64,000 nt of DNA from Bacteriovoracia bacterium (GCA_030431635.1 JAUIIL010000003.1:398056-462055); one strand, 5' to 3'. Shown: positions 25,763 through 35,802, counted from the first letter of the stretch. The notes: generated by a model from the sequence alone, not told the origin. Numbers and translations are program-made.

Positions 25763-28700
25763 ATGAGCATAGCACATACACACCCAGATAGTTTTTGTCA
25801 TCTACACTTGCACACCCAGTATTCTTTATTGGATGGTGCAATTAGGTTAGATGACCTTTTTAAAAGATGCCAAGAACTTGGTATGCCGGCAGTGGCGAGT
25901 ACTGATCATGGGAACATGTTTGGGGCCATTGATTTTTATACCAAGGCCAAAAAATATGGGATTAAACCTCTCATCGGCTCAGAGATTTATTTCACACCTG
26001 GTTCACGATTTGATAGGCGATCGGCTTCAAAATCTAAAGTCTTAGACTCTCAAGATGAAATGGAGTCTCGTCACCAAATTCATCACCTCGTTTTAATTTG
26101 TAAAAATATGACTGGCTATAAAAACCTTTGCAAGCTTTTATCTAAGGCTTACTTAGAAGGCTTTTATTATAAACCCAGAGCGGACCTGGACTTATTAAAA
26201 GAGCACAGTGAAGGTCTCGTGGCCACCACTGCTTGTTTAAAAGGTGAGGTGGCCTATAACTTTTTCTCTGGTCAAGACGATAGAGCAGGACAGGCGATCG
26301 AAAAATTAAAAGAAATTTTTCAAGATGATCTGTATTTAGAAGTTCAGGAAAATGGTTTAAGTGAGCAGGTTGAAGTTAATAAGAAAATCATTGCTTACGC
26401 GAAAGAAAATAACATTCCTCTTGTCGCCACTAATGATTCACACTATTTAACAAGAGAGGACGCTGCGGCCCAAGAAGTTCTTCTTTGTGTTCAAACGGGG
26501 AAAACTTTTTTAGATGAAAAAAGAATGAAACTCACGACAAATGAGTTTTACGTTAAATCCCCTCAAGAGATGAGAGAAGCTTTTTCTTATTTACCTGAGG
26601 CCTGTGATAATACTCTTAAAATTGCGGATAAATGTAACCTAGAGTTTAACTGGACTGATGAAAAGGGCAATCCTATTTATCACTTACCTGACTTTCCGAT
26701 TGATACCGGTGAGAGTACTGAAGAATATTTTAGACGAATGGCCAGAGAAGGGCTTCAGAAAAGATTTCAAGGACCTCACTTTCGAAACATTGTGACTGAA
26801 ACAAACTGGGAGAGTGAACTTAAACCTCAATATTTAGAAAGACTAGAAACTGAAGTTGATATGATTAACAAGATGGGCTTTCCTGGCTACTTCTTAATCG
26901 TTTCTGACTTTATTCGCTACTCAAAAGAAAACAATATTCCAGTTGGACCAGGGCGAGGTTCAGGTGCTGGCTCTATTGTTGCTTATGCTCTAGATATTAC
27001 AAACATTAACCCTATCCCTTACAACCTTCTTTTTGAAAGGTTTATTAACCCAGAAAGAATTTCGATGCCTGACTTTGATGTGGACTTTTGCCAGGATAGA
27101 AGAGGGGAAGTCATTGATTATGTAACCCAAAAGTATGGAAAAGAGAGAGTTGGGCAAATTATTACCTTTGGTAAGCTTCAGGCCAAAGCTGTTATTAGAG
27201 ATGTTTGTCGTGTTTTTGGCCTTCCTTATTCAGAAGCGGACTTTTTGGCCAAGCTCATTCCTGATGAATTAGGGATTACTTTATCTCGTGCGATCGAGAT
27301 GGAGCCCAAAATTTCAGAGATGATGGATAACGATCCTAAAATTAAAAGAATTATTGATATTTCTCTGAGGCTGGAAGGGCTTTTAAGACATGCTTCTATT
27401 CACGCCGCCGGTGTTATTATTACCAATGAACCGCTGGTTAACTATTGTCCTCTCTATAAAGGACGTGAAGGTGAGCAAGTTGTTCAATTTGATAAAGATT
27501 TTAGTGAGCAAATAGGTCTTGTTAAATTTGACTTTCTTGGACTTAAAACTCTAACTGTTATTCAAAACGCGGTTAATTTTGTCAGACGTGATCACGATTC
27601 TCAATTTGATATTGAATCCATTAATATGGAAGATAAAGAGGTTTTTGATTATATTTCTTCTGGTCGCACAACAGGTGTTTTTCAACTTGAATCTGCTGGA
27701 ATGAAAGATCTTTGTAAAAGAATTTCACCTGATACGATTGATGATATCACTGCTATTAACGCTCTCTATAGACCAGGTCCACTGGGCTCAGGAATGGTGG
27801 ATGACTTCATTGAAATTAAACATGGAAGAAAAGAAACCGTTTATCCTTTTCCTGAATTAGAGTCTGTCTTAAAGGATACTTACGGGATTGTTGTTTACCA
27901 AGAGCAGGTTATGAATATTGCTCGAGTGATTGCTAATTACTCACTAGGGCAAGCAGATATGCTCCGAAGAGCGATGGGAAAAAAGAAAGTTTCTGAGATG
28001 GAAAAGCACAAGGAAATTTTCTTAAACGGGGCCAAGGAAAATAACTTTGATCTGAAAAAAGCTGAAGATCTTTATGATTTGATGGCCAAGTTTGCTGAGT
28101 ATGGTTTTAATAAATCTCATGCTGTGGCCTATGCTGTGATTGCTTACCAAACAGCTTTTCTCAAGCGCTACTATACTCCTGAGTTTTTTGCAGCACTCTT
28201 GGGGACTGAACTTAATAACACTGACAAAGTCACTTCCTATATTAATGATGCTAAAGAGCATGGAATTGAAATTCTTCCTCCTGATGTGAATGAATCTTTA
28301 TGGCTCTTTAATGTTATTGAAGGAAACATTCGTTTTGGGATGGGCGCAGTTAAAAACGTAGGGAAATCAGCCGTTGAAACTCTTATTAGAGAGAGAGAAG
28401 AAAATGGCCCTTTTACAGGCTTTATTGATTTCTGTGAAAGAGTCTCTCTTAAAGCCGTCAATAAAAGAGTTCTTGAGTCTTTGATTAAAGTAGGGGCTTT
28501 TGATAATTGCGAAAAACTCAATCGTAAGACACTCCTTGAAAACTTAGAAACGATTGTAGCCTATGCACAAAAGAAGCAAGAGGAACGCGAAGCTGGGCAG
28601 TCTAATCTTTTTGATCTTGGAAGTTTTGAGAATGAGATCAGTAAAGAAGAGATGTTAACACTCAATGAAGTGCCTGACTTTGAAGAAAAAGAAAAACTTC

Positions 28701-29356
28701 AGTATGAAAAGTCTTTAATGGGTATTTATGTCTCAGGTCACCCTCTAGATAGATTTTCTGATATTATGAAACAACTCTCTTCTATGGATATTTCTCGAGT
28801 CCATCAGCTTGATGGGAAAGGCAAGAGAGATGTGATGCTCGCGGGGCAATTTAGTAGTACAAAAGTTTTTATCTCTAAAAAAGGAGATAAGATGGCCTTT
28901 GCAACACTAGAGGACTTGGAAGGCAAAATAGAATGTATTATTTTTCCAAGAACTTTTGGAGAATATGAGCATTTACTTAGTAGTGATGATCCAATGATTA
29001 TCTCTGGAACTGTTAATTTAGATGAAGAGCCGAGGAAGTTTTTCCCTACTAAGATTCAGCTTTTAAAAGAGCAAGCAGAAGAGAGAGTTTCTGGAGTGAG
29101 AATTCAAGTTCAAGAGAGTACTATTAATTCCTACTCTTTTAATAAGTTAAAACAAGTTCTTTTAAGCTATAGAGGAACTGTCCCAACTCATATTATCTAT
29201 GAAAATGAGACCGGGAGAGTAAGATTTCCATTAGGTGAGGACTTTCTTGTGAATCCCACCCCTCAAATGGCGGCCAGGATCAATGAGATATTTCAGTCCA
29301 ATTCAGTCAGTTTTATTGTCGATGGGAAACTTGAACAGGTATCTGAAAGAATCTAA
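25763..29356 (+). CDS. dnaE: DNA polymerase III alpha subunit
   Basis: 1197 residues (E. coli DnaE is 1160). The replicative polymerase of the chromosome. N-terminal PHP domain 'CHLHLHTQYSLLDGA' and 'ASTDHGNMFGAIDF' keep the metal-binding His pattern. The polymerase core has 'GPGRGSGAGSIVAYAL', 'MPDFDVDFCQDRRGEVI' (two of the catalytic Asp), 'KFDFLGLKTLTVI' and 'YQEQVMNIA'. The helix-hairpin-helix region and OB domain ('VMLAGQFSSTKVF', 'ATLEDLEGKIECIIFP') follow. Architecture matches DnaE1. The ATG at 25763 has TTAGAGATG context; the N-terminal alignment supports it. Confidence 0.97.
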   Translation: MSIAHTHPDSFCHLHLHTQYSLLDGAIRLDDLFKRCQELGMPAVASTDHGNMFGAIDFYTKAKKYGIKPLIGSEIYFTPGSRFDRRSASKSKVLDSQDEMESRHQIHHLVLICKNMTGYKNLCKLLSKAYLEGFYYKPRADLDLLKEHSEGLVATTACLKGEVAYNFFSGQDDRAGQAIEKLKEIFQDDLYLEVQENGLSEQVEVNKKIIAYAKENNIPLVATNDSHYLTREDAAAQEVLLCVQTGKTFLDEKRMKLTTNEFYVKSPQEMREAFSYLPEACDNTLKIADKCNLEFNWTDEKGNPIYHLPDFPIDTGESTEEYFRRMAREGLQKRFQGPHFRNIVTETNWESELKPQYLERLETEVDMINKMGFPGYFLIVSDFIRYSKENNIPVGPGRGSGAGSIVAYALDITNINPIPYNLLFERFINPERISMPDFDVDFCQDRRGEVIDYVTQKYGKERVGQIITFGKLQAKAVIRDVCRVFGLPYSEADFLAKLIPDELGITLSRAIEMEPKISEMMDNDPKIKRIIDISLRLEGLLRHASIHAAGVIITNEPLVNYCPLYKGREGEQVVQFDKDFSEQIGLVKFDFLGLKTLTVIQNAVNFVRRDHDSQFDIESINMEDKEVFDYISSGRTTGVFQLESAGMKDLCKRISPDTIDDITAINALYRPGPLGSGMVDDFIEIKHGRKETVYPFPELESVLKDTYGIVVYQEQVMNIARVIANYSLGQADMLRRAMGKKKVSEMEKHKEIFLNGAKENNFDLKKAEDLYDLMAKFAEYGFNKSHAVAYAVIAYQTAFLKRYYTPEFFAALLGTELNNTDKVTSYINDAKEHGIEILPPDVNESLWLFNVIEGNIRFGMGAVKNVGKSAVETLIREREENGPFTGFIDFCERVSLKAVNKRVLESLIKVGAFDNCEKLNRKTLLENLETIVAYAQKKQEEREAGQSNLFDLGSFENEISKEEMLTLNEVPDFEEKEKLQYEKSLMGIYVSGHPLDRFSDIMKQLSSMDISRVHQLDGKGKRDVMLAGQFSSTKVFISKKGDKMAFATLEDLEGKIECIIFPRTFGEYEHLLSSDDPMIISGTVNLDEEPRKFFPTKIQLLKEQAEERVSGVRIQVQESTINSYSFNKLKQVLLSYRGTVPTHIIYENETGRVRFPLGEDFLVNPTPQMAARINEIFQSNSVSFIVDGKLEQVSERI

Positions 29357-29399
29357 TCGTGTTAAAATAAAAAGAGAAATTATTTTAAAGGTGAGCGCA

Positions 29400-30800
29400 A
29401 TGTTCAAGCTTCTTTTTATCGTTATTTTGTTAACGCCTTTTGCTTTTACTAAAGATGATTTAGTGAAAGGAGAAGGTCATTTTTGGGCCGAAGAAGGCGA
29501 CTCTATTAATTTTGTCAAAAAACAACTTCTTTATCAAAGTTATAAAAATATTATTTCTAAAGAGTTGAAAGCAATGGGACTTGATCAAAAGGCTTTTTGG
29601 GATAAATACGAAGAACGTTTTAAAGAAGAAAAATTAGAGCTTATAAAAACAAGCCTAGATAAAAAATTTGGACTTTATATAGAGCCGAACGCCAAAAAGA
29701 CAGAACTTGAACAAAAGCAGCTTTCTAAGAAAGAAAGGAAAAAATATGATGAGCAATTACGAGAGAAAACACTTGTTGCTCAAAGGCAATTTGGAGACTT
29801 GGATAGAGTTATTCGATCTTTTTCTATTAATAAACTTTCTCGTTCTCCCCAAAATCCAAAATCTCGTTTTATTTCCATCAGTGCAAAGGTTGATAGAGTT
29901 TATCTAAGTAAGGTTTATTATAATTTTATGAGCGAGCAGAAACCAAAAGAAGTGAGTCGTTTATATATATACACTGACTTTGAACTCATTAATACTAGTT
30001 GGGCAGACCTTGGGGTCAGTATTAAAAGTGATTTTACAGGGGCTTTAGATGAGTCATGGCAAAAATGGTTTATCAATAATAAAGTTAGTCATTTAAATGA
30101 AGTTGAAATATTAGGAACAGATGGGAAGAAAGAGTTTGCTCTTCACTTTAATAGTCCCTATGAAGAAACCATTAAAAACTTAAGTGGAATTTTTAAAGAT
30201 TCACTTGTTTTGAGATTAAACTTAAAAATAGAAAAAGTAGCCCATCACGATATTTTCAGAGAGTATGAGTTTGTTTTCTCTGGTGATATAGTCTTGTTTG
30301 ATCTTTTGATGAATCAAGCAATATATAAAGAGCAATTAGAAAAACAAAGTAAAACCTACCGAAATATTAATTACGACCAATTAAAAAATGCCCTGGCCAA
30401 TTATGTTTACCGTATACCTCTAGGGAAATTCACTGAAATGAAGTCGAGTTTCTCTGAAGCATCAAAGGTTGATAGTGCCAAAATAGTTACAGTTGAGAGT
30501 TTTAAAAACATTGATGAAATTTTTGATTTCATCTCCCTTCTTAAAAATAAAGGGATTAGAATTAAGGTGAATCCTGTTCTTCATTCGTTTAACTCTTCCA
30601 AAGCTGAAATTCTTCTTTTTTACCAAGGGGGAGCGGAGACTCTTGAAAGTTTTATTAATTCTCTCGAAGGATATTCAAAAAGACAAAAGTTTGGATTTGA
30701 ATTTTATCCTGAGCAAAACTACCGAATTAAATTAATTCATTCAGCGCAAGAAAGAAAGAAACAAGTGACTCGATTAGATAGTGAGAGAAAAAGCATATGA
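29400..30800 (+). CDS. Secreted hypothetical protein coupled to a CsgG/FlgT-like lipoprotein
   Basis: 466 residues from ATG at 29400 (AAGGTG seven bases upstream); the frame is open further back into dnaE but only this start gives a signal peptide ('KLLFIVILLTPFAFT'). The first 120 mature residues are highly charged and helical; the remainder is mixed alpha/beta with regularly spaced strands. No family recognised. Its TGA overlaps the next gene's ATG (ATGA), so it probably works with that lipoprotein. Confidence 0.62.
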   Translation: MFKLLFIVILLTPFAFTKDDLVKGEGHFWAEEGDSINFVKKQLLYQSYKNIISKELKAMGLDQKAFWDKYEERFKEEKLELIKTSLDKKFGLYIEPNAKKTELEQKQLSKKERKKYDEQLREKTLVAQRQFGDLDRVIRSFSINKLSRSPQNPKSRFISISAKVDRVYLSKVYYNFMSEQKPKEVSRLYIYTDFELINTSWADLGVSIKSDFTGALDESWQKWFINNKVSHLNEVEILGTDGKKEFALHFNSPYEETIKNLSGIFKDSLVLRLNLKIEKVAHHDIFREYEFVFSGDIVLFDLLMNQAIYKEQLEKQSKTYRNINYDQLKNALANYVYRIPLGKFTEMKSSFSEASKVDSAKIVTVESFKNIDEIFDFISLLKNKGIRIKVNPVLHSFNSSKAEILLFYQGGAETLESFINSLEGYSKRQKFGFEFYPEQNYRIKLIHSAQERKKQVTRLDSERKSI

Positions 30801-31726
30801 GAGGGGTTTATTTTGTTTTAGCATTTTATGTTTTATTTAATTCTTGTTCTCTACTGAAACAACCAGTAAAGAAGAGAAGTAATTATGGAACAAGACCTAG
30901 AACTGAGAATGACGCTCTTTCAAATCCTATTAAGAAGAAACTTGTTTTGTTACCTTTTTTCAATGAGTCTCCTTACGGGGGCGAGGATTTAGCAGTTGTT
31001 GCGACGGAAGAATTTAGAAGAGAACTCTCTCGGGCCAGAGATTTCGTGGTTGATAATACAAATCTAGAAATGTTTGGAAGCTCAAAACAAGTTTACTCGG
31101 GAGGAGGAATTAAACTAAGTCAGCTTGCAAGAAAATCTAGGCTTGCTGGGATTAATCTCGTTATTTATGGAAGAGTTGTTAAAGCAAAGGTTAGACAGAG
31201 AACAGATGAAATTGGATTAGTACGAAAGACAAAATCTTATGCTGTTTCTGAGGTTGAGTTACGTGTTTATGATGTTCATGCCAATAAAGAAATCTACACT
31301 GGAAAACAAAATGGTAACGTAAATGATAGTACCATGAGATTTTTTATGAAAGATAATGAAACGAACCTTTCTTACAGGCAAGATATCCTACGTTATTCTG
31401 TTAAGGTTGCGATGAGAAGGTTTATCCCAAAAATTGTTGAAATTGGTAAAAGGCTTGATTGGACGGGGAGAGTTGCTAAAATTCTTGGAAATAAAATCTA
31501 CTTGAACGCTGGTAGAGAATCAGGGATTAATATTGGGGATATCCTCAAAGTTATTACTGAAGGGACAGAGATTTATGACCCTGAAACTGGGGCAATGATT
31601 GGAATGTCTAAGGGCCATGTGAAAGGAACTTTGGAAGTTATTGATTATTTTGGGCCAGATGGGGCCATTGCTCTTCTTCATTCGGGGGGTTCAGTAACTG
31701 AAGGGGACTTTGTTCAGCTTTACTAG
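30797..31726 (+). CDS. CsgG/FlgT-like lipoprotein
   Basis: 309 residues. Lipobox-like 'LFNSCSLL' (Cys about 17). The central domain ('KKLVLLPFFNESPYGGEDLAV', 'EFRRELSRARDFVVDN', 'KSRLAGINLVIYGRVV') has the layout of the CsgG/TolB-N-like domain: a strand 'vavlpF.n', then a short-lived activity or assembly helix, then a 'd.vi.G.v' strand. The C-terminal part ('WTGRVAKILGNKIYLNAGRESGINIGDILKV' and 'GSVTEGDFVQLY') matches the SH3-like end of FlgT, the flagellar T-ring protein. An envelope assembly role is therefore likely, but the exact one is open. Confidence 0.66.
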   Translation: MRGVYFVLAFYVLFNSCSLLKQPVKKRSNYGTRPRTENDALSNPIKKKLVLLPFFNESPYGGEDLAVVATEEFRRELSRARDFVVDNTNLEMFGSSKQVYSGGGIKLSQLARKSRLAGINLVIYGRVVKAKVRQRTDEIGLVRKTKSYAVSEVELRVYDVHANKEIYTGKQNGNVNDSTMRFFMKDNETNLSYRQDILRYSVKVAMRRFIPKIVEIGKRLDWTGRVAKILGNKIYLNAGRESGINIGDILKVITEGTEIYDPETGAMIGMSKGHVKGTLEVIDYFGPDGAIALLHSGGSVTEGDFVQLY

Positions 31727-31822
31727 TTGCGTTATTGAAACTTAAAAATTTTTCAACCTTTTTTTCTTTTATTGATTTTGAAAATTCAGTGCGTTAATGA
31801 GTGAGTTAAACCTGGAGTTTCT

Positions 31823-33199
31823 ATGTTCAAGATTTTTGTCTTATTTTTAGCAAGTTCACTTTTCGCATCAAATTTTTTCCAAAATATGCAATACAAAGGT
31901 TCCTGTCGTTTAAAATTTGATACACCTCAAACAAAAATTGAAAAATTCATGGAAAAAAACAGTGATTTCTATGAAAAATACTATGACGTTATTTTGCAAG
32001 TAGGCTCTGATATTTCTCAAGGAGATAACGTTCTTATTTCAGCTGATATTGGAAACCTACCTCTTGTGCAAGCTTTGGCCGATAGGGCCTATGAACTTGG
32101 TGCTAAAAAAGTTCAATTTAATGCTTATAGTGGAGGAGTCCCTCTACCTATATTAAAAAATCCAGAAAGAGCAGAAGAGATGACGAGAGAGCTAAAAAAA
32201 CAGCTTGGAGATTATATTAAACAAGATTGGGCATTGGTTTATTTTAGAAATAGTCCCTATGGAAATCGCTACCCTAAAAACATTGAGTCTCAAAGATTAG
32301 CAGAAATTAGAAATCTTATCGTCGATGCTAATTCAGAGCTTCTTAACAGAAGAAGAGCTGCCTATACGAGATGGACTTTGTTTGAAGTTCCTAGTGCTAA
32401 AAGAGGAGCGATGATATTTGATCTCCCAACAAACGAAACAGCCATGCAAAAGCATCTTGATACAATTAAGCCTATTCTGAGGTTAGATGCAGTAGACCCT
32501 GTAAAGGCTTGGGTTACACACTTGAAAGGTCTTGAAAAAAGAGCTCAAGTACTCATGGAACTTGATATAGAAAAAATACACGTACAAGGGGGAAAGTCAG
32601 ACTTTACTGTGGAGCTTCCTCGAAATGCGATTTGGAGAGGTGGGCGTAAAGAGACTCCTCTTGCTAAAAACTTTTTGGCCAATATTCCTCACGAAGAAAA
32701 TTTTACGACACCCAATTGGAGAAAGACAAACGGACTTGTTCATATTGTGAAACCAGTACCTGTGAAAGGAAAATATGTAGAAGGTGCTTGGTTTAAATTT
32801 GAAAATGGAAAAATTATTGATTATGGAGCAGATAAATATGTTGAGGCCTTAGACCAACTATTTAAAGAAGATCCTCGTTCTTTATTTGCTGGAGAGATCG
32901 CTTTTGTAGATAAGAACTCGATTATTAATAAAACAGATCTTATTTTTAAGAATATTCTTTATGATGAGAATGCTTCATCTCATATGGCCTTAGGAAATGG
33001 ATACTCAAACTGTATTCTTGGAGGAGGAGAAATGTCTCCAAGTCAACTTATGGCAGCTGGATGTAATGAAGCAAAAAATCATATTGATTTTATGTTTGGG
33101 ACTCAGGATTTAAACGTCTGGGTTTACTCACGAGAGACAGGTAAAAAGACTCAAATTATGAGAGAAGGAAGTTTTACTGAAATCTTTGACACTCTATAA
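31823..33199 (+). CDS. Exported M29-family (thermophilic-type) aminopeptidase
   Basis: 458 residues. The N-terminus is a signal peptide ('KIFVLFLASSLFAS', cleavage about residue 16). The rest matches M29 metallo-aminopeptidases: 'ISQGDNVLISADIGNLPLVQALADRAYELGAKKV' at the start, and later 'FAGEIAFVDKNS' (Glu ligand), 'LYDENASSHMALG' (His ligand and conserved Tyr) and 'NHIDFMFGTQDLNV' (His-x-Asp ligands). M29 enzymes characterised elsewhere are cytosolic, so export is unusual; here it could serve external peptide digestion. Convergent with queC with a 6-base overlap. Confidence 0.8.
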   Translation: MFKIFVLFLASSLFASNFFQNMQYKGSCRLKFDTPQTKIEKFMEKNSDFYEKYYDVILQVGSDISQGDNVLISADIGNLPLVQALADRAYELGAKKVQFNAYSGGVPLPILKNPERAEEMTRELKKQLGDYIKQDWALVYFRNSPYGNRYPKNIESQRLAEIRNLIVDANSELLNRRRAAYTRWTLFEVPSAKRGAMIFDLPTNETAMQKHLDTIKPILRLDAVDPVKAWVTHLKGLEKRAQVLMELDIEKIHVQGGKSDFTVELPRNAIWRGGRKETPLAKNFLANIPHEENFTTPNWRKTNGLVHIVKPVPVKGKYVEGAWFKFENGKIIDYGADKYVEALDQLFKEDPRSLFAGEIAFVDKNSIINKTDLIFKNILYDENASSHMALGNGYSNCILGGGEMSPSQLMAAGCNEAKNHIDFMFGTQDLNVWVYSRETGKKTQIMREGSFTEIFDTL

Positions 33200-33898
33200 G
33201 TAATTCGGTCTTTGAGCATACTCAATAGGATCTTCAACTCCAGCTTTTTGAAAACCTCTTAATCTCAAAGCGCAAGAGTCGCATACTCCACAGGCCTTAT
33301 CTCCTTGAGAGTAGCATGACCAAGACAAATGAATCGGAGCCTGAAGTTCTTGTGCCCTTCTAATGACTTCTTCTTTTTTCATCTTAATAATAGGTGTGAG
33401 AACTTCGATATCCCCATCTTTGGTTCCTTCTTTAATAAGAAGATTGTAAGCTTTGTAATAAGATTCTCTACAGTCAGGATAGCCCGAAGAATCCTCTTCT
33501 ACAGCGCCTATAAAGATTTTCTTGGCACCAATAACTTCTGCCCAACTAACAGCAAGGGCCACGATATGAGTATTTCTAAAAGGGACATAACTTGATGGGA
33601 TTTCATCACTATCACCCTTAAACTCTGTGACTTCCATAGAGGTATCAGTAAGAGAGCTTCCTCCAACTTCTTTAAGAAAATTCATGTCGATAATTTTTCT
33701 TCTCTCTAAAGGAACTTGGTAATACTCAGCAATTTGGTTAAAGCATTCTAGCTCTTTTGCTTCTGTTTTTTGACCATAATTTAAATGAAGGAAAGCGAGG
33801 TTTTCAAAGTGCTCATTAGCTATAGCAGCAGTTGTGAGAGAGTCCATCCCTCCACTAACAAGACAAATAACTAGTGTGTCTGATTTTGAAATTCCCAT
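33194..33898 (-). CDS. queC: 7-cyano-7-deazaguanine synthase
   Basis: 234 residues. It converts 7-carboxy-7-deazaguanine to preQ0 with ammonia and ATP in queuosine synthesis. The PP-loop 'SGGMDSLTTA' is at residues 15-24 and the C-terminal zinc site 'SWSCYSQGDKACGVCDSCALR' supplies four Cys. 'GAVEEDSSGYPDCRESYY' matches the family block around the substrate. A second queuosine gene, queG, lies at 57.6 kb. It starts 7 bases after the phosphoglucomutase stop on the same strand, so the two are probably co-transcribed. Confidence 0.95.
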   Translation of the reverse strand: MGISKSDTLVICLVSGGMDSLTTAAIANEHFENLAFLHLNYGQKTEAKELECFNQIAEYYQVPLERRKIIDMNFLKEVGGSSLTDTSMEVTEFKGDSDEIPSSYVPFRNTHIVALAVSWAEVIGAKKIFIGAVEEDSSGYPDCRESYYKAYNLLIKEGTKDGDIEVLTPIIKMKKEEVIRRAQELQAPIHLSWSCYSQGDKACGVCDSCALRLRGFQKAGVEDPIEYAQRPNYL

Positions 33899-33905
33899 TG
33901 TTCAC

Positions 33906-35660
33906 CTACGCCTTTTCACAAAACTTTTCTAATTCGTTCTGAAGTTCTTGGTTGAGCTTTTGTGCTTTTTCTTTTCTTGCTTCAAGATCTCCTTCTGTGA
34001 ATTTTAACATAAAATAAAATTTTATTTTAGGCTCAGTCCCTGAAGGTCTTGCATAAAACTTTATTCCATTATCAAATTCAAGACAAAGAAGATTACTTTT
34101 CTCAAACTCAAAAGTAGACTCTTGGTTCTGAGCAATGTCATAGGTTATTAAATTCTGGTAATCGCTTATTTTGATAAGTCTTTGTTCACAAACAGAAGTC
34201 ATCTCTCGTTTTCTTAACTTATCCATAATACGCAAGATTTTATCAATTCCTGCCCGTCCTTCAAAATTGAGACTTAGAACGTTGTCATAGAAAAGGCCAA
34301 ACTTTTCATAGATCTCATCAAGAACCTGTATAAGGTTTTTATCTTGGTTGAGAAAAAATAAGGTGAGTTCGCACATTTGAATAACAGCACACACTCCATC
34401 TTTATCTCTCACATCGCTATGCCCCATGAAGCCGTAGGACTCTTCGCTTGCAAAAATAAAGTCAAAGTCTAAACCCTTGTCTTCTTTATTCTTTAAATTA
34501 TTGGCCATCCATTTAAAGCCAGTTAATGTGTTTTCAACTTGAATGTTATAATGTTTGGCCATCTCATCTTGGATTTCTGAAGTCACAATACTCTTTAAAA
34601 TAAGAGAATTTTTCTTAAGAAGATTTTTTTTCTGTCTCAACTCAAGCTGGTAGTAAAGAAATAAAGCCGCGATTTGGTTCCCTGTAAGATAAGTAATTTC
34701 TGAGTTAACATTAACTGCTACTCCTAGTCTGTCCGTATCAGGATCGGTTCCAAGAGCAAGATGAGCATTTGTTTTAAGCATCTCTTCAACAGCAAGTTTA
34801 AGAGCTTCTGGATACTCGGGATTAGGACTTTTAACAGTAGGGAAATTTCCGTCGGGCTCAGCTTGACTCTGAAGAAGAGAGAATTGAGTTAGTCCAATTT
34901 CTTGAGCAAGTTCCAAACAAGGTTTTTTCCCTGTTCCATGTATTGGAGTATAAATAACTCTCAACAGGCTTCCTTTCTCTTTAAGAAGCTCTGGGATTAA
35001 AATTCTATCTTTGATGGCTTGATAATAACTTTGAACGACTTCTTGGGAGTTATATTTAACAAGTCCTTTCTCGAGAGCATCATCAAATGGCATTGCTTTG
35101 ATTTGTTCCCAATTATTTAGGTTTTGATAAACGTTAATAATATCTTTATCGTAAGGAGGGGTGATCTGAGCTCCATCTGACCAAAAAGCTTTAAAACCAT
35201 TGTATTCAATGGGATTATGGCTCGCTGTAATCATGACACCTGCACTTGCTTGGTGGTAGCGAACAGCAAAAGAGAGCATAGGAACGGGTGTAAGCTCGCG
35301 ATAGATATAGGTTTGAATTTCATTTGCAGCAAAGACTCGACAAACTTCGTGAGCAAAAAATTGGGAATTATTTCTTGAGTCATAAGAGACACAAACTTTT
35401 TTGTCTAGTTTATACTTAAGAATAGTTTCTGCCATGGCCTGAGTTGCCTTTCTAATAGTATATTTATTGATCCTATTATCTCCCATTCCCATAATACTGC
35501 GCAGACCTGCAGTACCAAATTCAAGGTCTTTATAAAATCTCTCAGTAAGTTCATTTTCGTTGTTCTGCTCTAGAAGAGATTTGATTTCTTCTCTATCTGC
35601 TTCATCAAAATAAGAAGTTTCAATCCAACGATGGGCCTTGTTCATAATATCTTGGTTCAT
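33906..35660 (-). CDS. Phosphoglucomutase/phosphomannomutase family enzyme
   Basis: 584 residues from ATG at 35660, which has GAGGA five bases upstream; seven extra codons upstream are unlikely. It belongs to the alpha-D-phosphohexomutase superfamily: N-terminal 'EFGTAGLRSIMGMGDNRIN', phosphoserine loop 'VMITASHNPIEYNGFK', metal loop 'GTDPDTDRLGV', sugar-binding 'ASEESYGFMGHSDVRDKDG' and phosphate-binding 'YARPSGTEPKIKFY'. The length and the EESYG form match the PgcA-type branch (glucose-1-phosphate/glucose-6-phosphate or phosphopentose), so substrate is glucose-type by inference. Confidence 0.9.
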   Translation of the reverse strand: MNQDIMNKAHRWIETSYFDEADREEIKSLLEQNNENELTERFYKDLEFGTAGLRSIMGMGDNRINKYTIRKATQAMAETILKYKLDKKVCVSYDSRNNSQFFAHEVCRVFAANEIQTYIYRELTPVPMLSFAVRYHQASAGVMITASHNPIEYNGFKAFWSDGAQITPPYDKDIINVYQNLNNWEQIKAMPFDDALEKGLVKYNSQEVVQSYYQAIKDRILIPELLKEKGSLLRVIYTPIHGTGKKPCLELAQEIGLTQFSLLQSQAEPDGNFPTVKSPNPEYPEALKLAVEEMLKTNAHLALGTDPDTDRLGVAVNVNSEITYLTGNQIAALFLYYQLELRQKKNLLKKNSLILKSIVTSEIQDEMAKHYNIQVENTLTGFKWMANNLKNKEDKGLDFDFIFASEESYGFMGHSDVRDKDGVCAVIQMCELTLFFLNQDKNLIQVLDEIYEKFGLFYDNVLSLNFEGRAGIDKILRIMDKLRKREMTSVCEQRLIKISDYQNLITYDIAQNQESTFEFEKSNLLCLEFDNGIKFYARPSGTEPKIKFYFMLKFTEGDLEARKEKAQKLNQELQNELEKFCEKA

Positions 35661-35802
35661 AAGTCCTCTTTTTCGGTGCATAACGAAAAATACACTTTTT
35701 ATACTGTTTTTTCCTCATTTTTCCAAATAGGTTTCATATTGCGGGTTGCCTAAAATTCAAGTATAAAGAAAATTCTTAAAATCGTTTATGTGAGGCAGGG
35801 CC

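Noticed and set aside
31740..31780. Terminator after the CsgG/FlgT-like gene
   Set aside because: T-runs are present but the possible stem (TTGAAA/TTTCAA) is too short and AT-only to call.
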